Under the pieces are notes generated by a model. That model worked only from the letters and a program-made list of their open reading frames with translations, did no database searches and was not told the origin of the DNA. A DNA stretch of 64,000 nt, from contig JAXIVH010000001.1 in NCBI GenBank assembly GCA_036785325.1, positions 10,431,777-10,495,776 on the forward strand, in the 5' to 3' direction. The position numbers were made by a program, and so were the translations under genes. The DNA is from Urophycis tenuis (taxonomy: Eukaryota; Chordata; Actinopteri; Gadiformes; Phycidae). Of this stretch, positions 55,008-64,000 are shown in pieces (position 1 is the stretch's first letter; each line of letters starts with the position of its first letter).

Positions 55008-56061
55008 AGTTATGTAATGTATCTTTCGGGGAGGTTGCCACTGCTGGTGGAAGCCATCTTGTTTCTGGGAAAATGGCTGGTGCAACACATTTGAATACAG
55101 GTGATTGTTAATTTGATTGCCTGGGAGAATCCATTCCATTTAAATTCAAAGATTAGTTCCTATTGTTTTGGTAATTTACCCATTTTAACGATTACTTGAC
55201 AAAAATATTTCTTACCATGCAGCATGTTTTTTTTAGGTATCCATCTTTATCTTTTATCTTTGTCTTCCTCCCCACATGTATCCATTTTAGTTTAAACTGC
55301 TAACATGGTTCCCCATGTCATGTTGGAGGAGTCAGGGTGTGAAAAGACTTCCTGTTGGCTAACCCTGCTGCTGACCCAGTGAGAACAGCCATTTGAATTA
55401 TTGGTATTTTTGCGATACGACCAGTCAGTACACATTTATACAAACTCCAAGCTCAGTTTTTGCATATTTGAAGGGATATCTTGGTATTTTGAAGGGTATT
55501 TTTTGTTTGGACGGAGACACTGACTGTTTCCTTTGGAGCCGCGTGGCATTGAAGTGTTTTTTCTGATGTTACAGTTAACCCTAAATGACTACTAAGGATT
55601 GGAGATGGTGTTTCAGTTCAACCAGAGAACTTCAATCCAAAATCCTAACCCTAACTCACCACCTATCATCTATTACCCACTAATCCTTACCCCTTCACTA
55701 ATGTAATACAACAATGTTTGTTTCTGCATTAGCTATGTTAATTAATGCTTAATGATTGTACCCATATTAGAAAGTGTTACCAGGGTATTTCATGCAGTCT
55801 ATTTCTATGGATTAGGTTGGCCACTACCTCCTACAGTATCAAAGGTAACCACTGGAGGGCACTATTTAGTCAGACGCCTTGCGTTGAAGCAAATTGGTAG
55901 GATTAGACGTCTTTGGCCCACACAGTTGCTCTGGCCTGCGGGCATCAAACTGTTTGTATTCTGTCAATTGATATTCAAGACTATTATGTAGGCCTACAGT
56001 ACAAGTAAAACACCGGTGTTGCTGTTTGTGGTAATTTTCTCAATTCATTGACATTGACTTC

Positions 56062-56641
56062 TGTTACGGGTGTGTGTGTTTTCTTGGTTCTTCTCTGTTC
56101 CTGCCTGTAGGTGGCGACTGGGCGGAGCTAAACCACTAGCCCAGGAGTGACGATGTGATTGGTGGCCGGCACACGTGTATAAAAGCTGGCCCAGTTCCAA
56201 AATGTCGTCCTCTCTCACTCTTGCGTTGTCCTCGCTGGCAACAGACTGGCTGGTGATTCGTGCAGTCGGTATTTTCTGTACTATTGGGGCAATTGCAAAC
56301 TTCCTCACGTTTTTAGTTGTAGGCTCAGGGAGAGTAGCGTAGTTAGAGCGGAACCCTCACCTTTTACTTTTCTTGGGAGCGATCTGTGCCCTTTGGAACG
56401 GGAGACAGTCTAGATTCCCCACTGTTAGTAAATAAGATTGAGGTTTTTCTTTACTCGTTTTTCCCTTTCCTATCATTTTGCAATTTGTCCTTGTTATTTG
56501 TTTTATGGGAAAAGTTTGCCTGTGCTAATTTCATCCCGAAGCATAGGCAATCGAACTAATAAAAATCACGGCTTTTCCCTCAAAACCTGACGTCCGGACT
56601 CAATTGTGTTGCTCATCCATGTGGCGAGTGGATTCGTAACA
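56062..56641 (-). mobile_element. Solo LTR of an LTR retroelement
   Basis: A 580-bp segment beginning TGTTACGGGTGTG and ending GATTCGTAACA, flanked by the 5-bp direct repeat ACTTC at 56057-56061 and 56642-56646. Copy A has the empty site at about 31978-31995. A 'gtataaaagctgg' TATA box lies at about 56177 and 'aataaaaatcacgg' near 56558, both reading on the plus strand, so the LTR itself is probably in plus orientation. There is no internal coding region. The TGTTAC..GTAACA ends fit a Ty3/Gypsy-type element, but the family is not proved. The strand given is uncertain. Confidence 0.85.
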
Positions 56642-57417
56642 ACTTCGCTGTCTTAACTGTACTAGTGCAGTGCTGGTAGGAGGTATGTATTCCAATAGAA
56701 AAATGGGAGCATGAGTAGATTTTTCATGTATGCAGGTCTCTCTGAAATTAAATGTAGGCCTATGTGGCTTCAATGGGTTGCCATAGCCTGTGAAGAATAA
56801 AATGTTAAAAAGGCTCGCCATCATGGAATTCATCGAAGTCGTTCACCGACAAAACGGAGCCTAAACACATGTTGAATCGGCACAACAGCTACATCCAGCG
56901 CCACCAACACACCACCTTGATGTCGGCCTTAGCTTTTGCGCCGATTCAACGTGTAATCGGCAGAAAAGCTACCACCGACGGCCGACGTCGGGTTGGTGTG
57001 TAGCCGCCTTTACCAAACAGATGGTCTGCTCATCTGCTTTCAAGTTCACCAAAGCCTAACTAGTTAATATAATATGTAGCCTAGCCTACCCACTTTGAAC
57101 GGAAGACTTTCTAAACTTTTGGTAGCCTACATCCTGCTGCTATTGGAATATTATGGTGAAGATTGTCTAACGGGATTGGAGAAAGACGTCTTGTCAGAAC
57201 GTAGCCTAGCCGTGATGCGCAACTCAGATCAAGAATACACAATGAAGAGTTGGGTCTGACTTGGATAAGTAACCATAATCTGATTACAACAACAACACTC
57301 CTCACTCCTCACTAAATGTAAATGACATTGACAAGTGCCTTGCAGTTGCTTAATAAATGCTGGCTTTCATGAACACAGATGTAAATGTGTCATTCTTATG
57401 AAAAAAATTGACTTATT

Positions 57418-58150
57418 TGTGTGGGGTTCGGACATAAAAAGCTTGATGCCTGTGGGGCTCGGGTCGGGTTCGGTTACTGTTCTGTTGAACGCGGGCCGGG
57501 ATCAGAAACAGAACATTCCAGCCTGATCCGCACTCTACTTGGAATGGAATCAATCAATTACCGTACCGTGGATCAAGGCAGGTTAGGAGGTGATGGAATC
57601 CTGCATCCTCCACAACGGATAGAGGCTGTACGTCAAGGCAAATTAACTCCACAATTCTATATGTGATGTCTTTCCACCTCTTACTATCCCTGCTGTATGG
57701 TTCACGTCGTTTAAATGCGTCACTCACAGTCGGCTGATTGAGGGATGGGGACGAGACCAACGCTGCATTCGGCTGGTTTAGTTTCTCATACTCTGCATAT
57801 TCAGTTGTATAATGGCGTGTTCTAAGATGCCTACTGAGGCTAGTGGTGTTGAAATGTCGTAACCATTGTAATACATGAGGGATTTCAGCATGACACACGA
57901 TGCAAATGGCATTTTACGTCTTTGTCAAATATGGATCGGATCGGATAAAAAGTCCAGACAGGAGAACTCATGCTTCCACTGGTAAGCTCTGCTTTGTTGT
58001 GTGCTGTGCATGCAGGGGAAAAAAAAAAGTTGCACGAATAATTTGTCACATGGCTTTTTTGATCGGCACTTTTGGAGTTCACCGATCAAACTATTTTTAG
58101 ACAATATCGGCCGATCATGATCGGCGTCCGATCGATCGGAGCATCTCTAG
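57418..58150 (-). pseudogene. hAT (ZBED-type) transposase fragment
   Basis: The minus-strand frame from 57898 reads MCHAEIPHVLQWLRHFNTTS, LSRHLRTRHYTTEYAEYEKL and later RWKDITYRIVELICLDVQPL then GFHHLLTCLDPRY. This is a BED-finger tail followed by the start of the hAT catalytic region. The right end 'cgatcggagcatctctag' (58150) is a typical hAT terminus. No matching left end is seen, so the left limit is approximate. Absent from the copy-A flank. Confidence 0.75.
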
Positions 58151-58728
58151 TTGGAATCATAAATCATCATCAGACAACAAAGGTTACTTGAATGCAGTTT
58201 TAATCATGCTATATCATATCATTGGGATTCTAACCCCTAACCCTCAAAAGAAACCAATTATGTGAAGTCTCGATTAAACCATCATATTGACCAACCACTA
58301 GCGCAAAATATGCTGAAATTATCAAACAAGAAACAAGTACTATTTGTTTAATGTAATCTATGATAAATGTAGAATACTAGCTATAGATTATCAAAAACAG
58401 ATCTGCCCTTGTAAAGAAAACATATTGAATGATTTGTTTTAATGTAAATATGAAATTAGCATTATTTGATTACTGCACAATAATTCACATGGAATGATCA
58501 AATTAGTAGAAGCCATTTGAGCATGAGCTAGGAGAGCATAAACTGATACAAATAATTATATATATTTCCTGATGTGCCCTCAGTAGGCCTACGGGCTGAG
58601 TTTAGGCACTATTACTGTAGCTCCTCATCTGAAAGTAGGTCTAAAAGAGTAATTCTTCTTCTTTTATACAATGTATATAAAATATACAATTTAAAAAAGA
58701 ATCCAAGATGCCGGTACACATTGCTGTA

Positions 58729-61700
58729 TTAATGTGTGTCATTGGTACCTTCTTTTTTAACAGTTTCAATTTGATGACGCCTGAATTTCTTCACCATTCT
58801 CTTCATATCTCGATCTGATCGGAGATCACCTGTCTTCAGTGGAAATGTTTCCCCCATTTGTGGATCAAACTTATTTCTGAAACATAATAATAATTAATTT
58901 TGAGAGTACACAGGAATGCCGTCATAAGAGAACATAGAAAGGCTAGAGGCTTTCCAAACCACTAAACAGAGACTTGAACAGGGAACAGCATCAGTAATTC
59001 ATCATACAAACATTACAATAATCTGATGAAGAACATTTCAAACCTACTTTTTAAGGTGTTGCTCGATGGCCTTTCGCTCGTAGATTGTGTCATTCTTAGT
59101 CTTAACAGGCTCCACAAAGAGCTTCCCAGTGAGTGGACATTTCAGATGTTTGGGTGTGATCACTGTAACAGGACCAACCAATTCCTTCCAAGATAATTAA
59201 AAAAATATTGATTCAAAGTGCATAGGCCAATCATATACAATAAACACAGATATTTTAATGTCATGAGTTCAAAGAATCCTCAACGTATGTGAAAACCTTC
59301 ACCTGCTCCCTGTCATTGAAGGACTTGGCTGCCATTTTCGCCGTATGGTTCTTGGCTTCTTGTTGAAACTCCTCCTTGCTGGATTGGTACTGCTCGGCCA
59401 AAATGCTTCCAAAAGATAAACAGTACTAATTGAATGACATTATGTGTGTCCTATCATCAAGTGAATATGATATGGTTAATAAATATATTCACTGGCTTAG
59501 TAAGTGTTTTTTTTTTTATCAAGAACTATAATACTGACATCACATGACATCATCATGAGAACACAATAAATGATGCCTGCATAATTATAAACTCAAACTC
59601 AAATCACAGAGGCAGTTTCTTCCTTTAAATGTTTTGTTTGAAACTATGCAAGAACATCTAACCTGTCCAGGGGGTCTTCAGCCTCAGGGGCAATGAGCAG
59701 TCCAAAAATGGCATCAAGGATCTCCCTCATGGAAATGTGGGCGTTGTAGCCGCGGTCAAATATGTTGTGACATATCCGCCCAGAGTTGTTGATATTGCAG
59801 TGGTACACCTACACTAATGTTAAGATCATTTAACAACTGCTGCATTTACCTCTCCATTGGCTCTTTTACAATGATGATAATAAAATTGATAACAAAAAAA
59901 TCCAAATAGAAGGATACAGACGTGACAAAGCGCATTGTGGGAGGTTTCACTGGATAGTCCTCACCAAACTGACAGTACAGCTCAAAGGTGCCATTCTCAT
60001 ATGGCGTGTCAGGGGGACCCTGCATCAGAATCTTCCAAAACGCTATGGACAGGTACAAATCACACATAACAGTTAGAAATCACACATAACAGTGAGAAAT
60101 CATGCACAATGTAAATCACATACCTATTAGAAATCACACACAATCAAAAATAATTTGAAACGTAGCGGAAAACAGTTATAAAGCACACACCATCATCTCA
60201 CACAAAAGTTATAAATCACACACATAACAGTTAAGGTAACACTCACAACAGTCATAAGTCTCTCATCCGCAGGAAATACACATGGATCAACACAATCCAT
60301 GGGAGTGCCCCATTCAAAATAAAACGTTGAATGTTAGAGAAAGGTGAAAGATTTCCCACTAAAGCGATCTAAAGCAGGAAGTGAAAGGGACAATCCGCAG
60401 TGAGGTCCCGGTGGGTCTAGCAGGCACTTCCCTCCGAGTCCCTGGCCAACGACAGTGGCTACTTATGGGACATCGGACTACAGTAATAAGGATGCAGTGT
60501 TTACCTTATGTGCATCCAGCAGCAGCGAAAACAAACAATGCATTCAAAGACTATTTATCCTGGGCCTTAGAATCGGACTCAATGTTTGCTTTCAAGTCTC
60601 CATTTTCTCCAAAGTCTACAAAGTCTCACAACTTTGTGTGTATGGCTCTATTCGGATTAATCTCAATGAGTCTTGAGTCTCGGCATGATAACACTGAATC
60701 CAGTAACCAGTCCTCCGTGGGCAAGATTCTCACTTACTGAAGTCTGACTCGGACGGGAAGATTGTGATGTAGGGATGAGGATCACAATGCAGGCTTCTCA
60801 ACTCCTCAAGTACACGTTTGTCCTTTTCCAAGGTAATTTTCTTGGATTCCTTGTTTTTTAAAGAACTGTTTAGAAAGAAGTGAGTGTTATGCAAGTAGCA
60901 ACACAACCAGAGTACATGACATGGCATGGGAGGAAAGACAAAACACCACAAATGACCAGTTGTTGGTTGGTTTGTACAAACCTCTCTGTCAGGGTCACTT
61001 TGTCACTGAACTTGCTTGGCAGAGAGGTCTCTGGGAGGTCATCGTAACCATGTTGTTTGAATATGCTTCTTAGAACAGTCTGGTGGTGGATGCAACGCAC
61101 AACATAGAAGATGCTGGTCAGTTTTGTGTTTGTCTTTTTTTTAAGACTTTATTTTAAAAGACAACCATCAACTATACGGCAAGGACTGATCCAACTGACC
61201 TCACTTTTGATGGATGACGGATCAAGTTTTTTCTTGGGTTTTCTAATTTGCAGAGAAAGAACGGTCTCACATTCAAAAAGTCTGAGGCCTTCTTTGCTTG
61301 TTTGTGGCTTGAAACAGCAACCTCCTGAATCCAGATTTGGGCATAAAGTAAAAATAGATTTAATGTATGTGACGTTGAGGCTGTGTGTGACTGAGTTACC
61401 GGCTCTAGTGAGGCTGTACCTGTGGCATTGCTGATACCGTGAAGTGTGTTGTTCACCACTTCTCCAAGCAGAATGGAATCCACAATGATGTTGGATTTGA
61501 TCAGATTTACTGCAACAGTTTCAGGTTTTACCTTGGATCTGTTTGGACAGTGATTCATATAGCATTGCAAATTCATATTTCATTCAATTCCATAAACATA
61601 AATAGTCGATAAAAATATCTTACTACATATGAACACTATGTAAACAAAGTCAATTTCTGTGTGTTTGGGTTTGATTTGAAATTATACTGCAACTTTGGGG

Positions 61701-63821
61701 TTAATGTTTGACCTTGGGTGAGGTTGTACGTGAGTATGGCCATTAAGTAAATTTTTATATTTAATAGAATTTACCCAACATCGTTTCCATCTGTGAGACA
61801 TATAATGCGGAGTCTACAATCAGGGAACCTCTTCTTGACTGCTTCCATTTCAATCACTCCATGTTGCAGGGCGTCGTACAGAACAGTCTGCCCACATGCT
61901 TTAAGGCCACGCAGATGTTCCTGTTGTTAAATGTAGGGTCAGGGCTATATCTATCTTTATATACTTTTATAATGTGTACACTGAAAAAAGGGCTTGATTT
62001 GTATTCCAAAAAGTTTGTTTCCATAAACTCAAAATTGTGATAGAATTATTATTCATCGTTATTTAATGGAAAAAAGTAGCAGCAGTTTCTGAAATTAATG
62101 ACCATTTAATTATTTAATTTAATCAATTGATTTATGGAATTTCATTTGTAAAGCCAAGGAATGAATTTGACACAATACATGTTTGTTTACAACTAAATAT
62201 CTTGATATAATGATAAAAACATACCTTGAATTTTTCCAGAGTTTCTGTAAACGTGTGTATGACTTTAATGTTTGAGTTGAACGTCACAAGGCCGATCACG
62301 TGATGGAAATCGTAAGCCATGGTCCTTGTTGCAAAGCAGTCAAACAGCTCCTTCACAGCATCGATTTTTTTCATTTTCAGTTCCTTGTAGCATTCCTCAT
62401 TCATGGAGGAACTGGTATCCATCAGCACCTAACAAATAGAGCTATGATTTGTTCTGTAATGTAATTTCTATTCTCTTATTATCTATTCAGTTAGCAGATG
62501 CCCTAAAATATACTATACTGCACATATTAATATACAGTATATATTAGGGATAGGACGGTTTATGAAAACCGTCCGAACCGTTCGGTCCGACTGTCTCGGT
62601 TCGATTCGTGTGTGTTGCGTTCAGTTCATGCGCTGCTCCTTTTTCTCATAGGCGAAGCGTGTACATTCCAGAGCAGAAGGCGGCGGTACTGCGCCTAAAG
62701 CCAACCACCAGGAGTAGACAACAAGAAGAAGCAAAGCAGTGTAGCCGGGTGTAGCAGATAGAAATAGAGTATTGGGTCAGTTGTTGTGGAGAATTGTGTG
62801 GGTATGGCGAGTGGGAAAAAGCCAGAAGTTGCTAGCTTGTTAGAAGATGCGCCAGCAGCACTTTATAGCGCCATCCTTAAAAATGTTTGCAGTTACAACC
62901 AAAAAATAAAATAAAAGGGTCGGTAGGTAGGTCTATATTTTTTTTTTTCAAAATTCTAAGTAAACAAAAAAGTACAATTTTGGTCATGGTGAATACGTCG
63001 GTATGAATTTAAACAAATTTGCAATATCATGACATCACTGACTGCATCTCCAACCCGTAAAAGTTTAGTGGTCTCCTTGACATCAGTCGACAAGGTCAGT
63101 GTAAGACTCGAGGGGAGAAGGGATGGGTAAAGATCTGGGCACAGTTCTCCCAGAACTTAGTGTTACGTAATAGCGGTGTCAACATATTTCAATGCATTTT
63201 TTAAATATATTGCTACGGTGTCTGAACCTGTATAACTTTGAACTTTGCTGCAGCAGCAGCCACAATAACAGACAAACGCGAAACATTGATGAAATGAAGC
63301 AAATATTAAATAAAGAACGTAGCCTAAGTGTGTATGTTGGCAATTTATATTCACGATACTTACTAAAATGTAATTAAAAGGGTTTTATTGTATTTGCATT
63401 AGTTGTTTGAAGAGTTAAAAAAAACGGTGGGTCTTAACACAAGTTTACAACCTGCAAATCGGTCAGACTAAAAGGGGAAAAAAAATCATATTTGTGTCGG
63501 TCCTAAATTGACAGGGTTGGTCGGGTTACGGCAAACCGAAATAATTTCAAGGATGGCCTAGTTCTGCTGTATGGGACCACTTTGCATTTAGAGTGACCTA
63601 CGATGATGCCGGTAAGAAAGTTGTTGACAAAAGTCAATCAAAATGACAATCAAAATTTCCGAACCGAACCGAAAACCGTGACCACAAAACCGTGAACCGA
63701 ACCGAATCGTGGATTTTGTGAACCGTTCCACCCCTAGGATATAAATGTATATATTACCAGAATTGCTTCTTTTGGAGTCCTGCAAGTAATAAATGTTTGG
63801 TCCTTGGAAAGATTACCGGTT
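58729..63821 (-). CDS. Copy B: VWA / E2 / U-box protein, 3' part (runs off the window)
   Basis: Twelve exons match the last twelve of copy A: 63821-63758, 62428-62225, 61920-61775, 61538-61420, 61324-61200, 61079-60982, 60865-60738, 60042-59918, 59808-59663, 59405-59303, 59184-59048, 58876-58729 (TAA stop). All lengths equal copy A except the seventh (128 against 137 bp, losing three codons in frame). The VWA MIDAS (MDTSSS), the E2 active site region and the U-box (CPLTGKLFVEPVKTKNDT) are intact, with no stop or frameshift. The 5' half, including any SAM and ubiquitin-like exons, lies beyond 64000. It appears to be a functional paralogue. Confidence 0.88.
62545..63736. mobile_element. hAT-like insertion in the copy B intron
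   Basis: The left end 'tagggataggacggttta' and the right end, reverse complement 'taggggtggaacggttca', form an imperfect inverted repeat rich in aaccg motifs. Copy A has only 158 bp in this intron, so about 1.2 kb was inserted. A dispersed repeat (63362-63545) lies inside. No transposase frame is recognised. The exact target duplication is unclear because the flanks are TA-rich. Confidence 0.65.
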
Positions 63822-64000
63822 CTGTAGAAAAGAAAAATGCAAAGCAGTATGAACAATATTTCTACAGATTAATGATTAGATATAGATCAGATATATAATA
63901 GATAATCTTTCTTCAATGTTTCTTTCATTAGTGTTTACATTATCTGCATTTGTTTTCTGATGAGTTATGAATCTTTCCTAAATATCAAATATGGCAAATA

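Larger units (their letters stand above)
55008..58720. repeat. 3' flank of gene copy B (duplicate of 29200-33780)
   Basis: It starts at 'agttatgtaatgtatctttc' and follows the order of the copy-A flank, interrupted by the solo LTR (56062-56641) and a hAT piece (about 57418-58150). Confidence 0.8.

Noticed and set aside
54861..55094. 78-residue plus-strand frame with a hydrophobic end
   Set aside because: It spans the duplication boundary, the copy-A counterpart of its second half is not open upstream, and no motif is recognised.

Overview
The window is vertebrate nuclear DNA, most likely from a teleost fish. The evidence is GT-AG introns throughout, dense (CA)n/(GT)n and (CT)n microsatellites, tRNA-derived fish-type SINEs, and a diverse load of transposable elements: hAT, P-element/THAP, PIF/Harbinger, Penelope-like, jockey-superfamily LINE tails and an LTR element. 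There is no prokaryotic gene organisation. Most long open frames are artefacts of simple repeats.

Left part (about 1-20 kb, + strand): a CpG-rich first exon at 4397-4489 starts a gene I do not recognise. Phase-compatible exons follow at 5195-5335, 6572-6704, 11464-11672 and about 13961-14577, with two small candidate exons at 17627-17691 and 18749-18812. Its introns are full of microsatellites. One (CA)n expansion has copied the end of exon 3 together with its splice donor into the intron about eight times. A reading-frame conflict in the exon at 13961 suggests a sequence error or a missed intron.

Middle part (about 20-33 kb): no gene recognised. It holds a 968-bp hAT element with 8-bp target duplications, 22-bp and 31-bp minisatellites, SINEs, LINE tails and microsatellites.

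Right part (about 29-64 kb, - strand): two tandem copies of one striking gene. Copy A (33791-47643) can be followed through 24 coding exons whose phases all agree, summing to 3255 bp (1084 residues plus stop). Its domain order is SAM, two ubiquitin-like segments, an unrecognised middle, a von Willebrand A domain with an intact MIDAS, a ubiquitin-conjugating (E2) domain with its catalytic cysteine, and a C-terminal U-box. It therefore joins a ubiquitin-like moiety, an E2 and an E3-type module in one chain. Interferon-response-type motifs lie in its first intron. Copy B (58729-63821) shows the matching last 12 exons and runs off the right edge. Nearly all its exon lengths equal those of copy A, so it also looks functional. 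About 4.5 kb of 3' flank is duplicated too.

The two copies act as before/after pictures of transposition. Copy A alone carries a SINE, a Penelope-like element with a 153-bp inverted repeat, a Harbinger element with a nested LINE tail, and a LINE tail. Copy B alone carries a solo LTR and two hAT-type insertions. Between them lie a P-element-like transposon with exact 8-bp target duplications, nested in an older repeat, and a 5'-truncated LINE.
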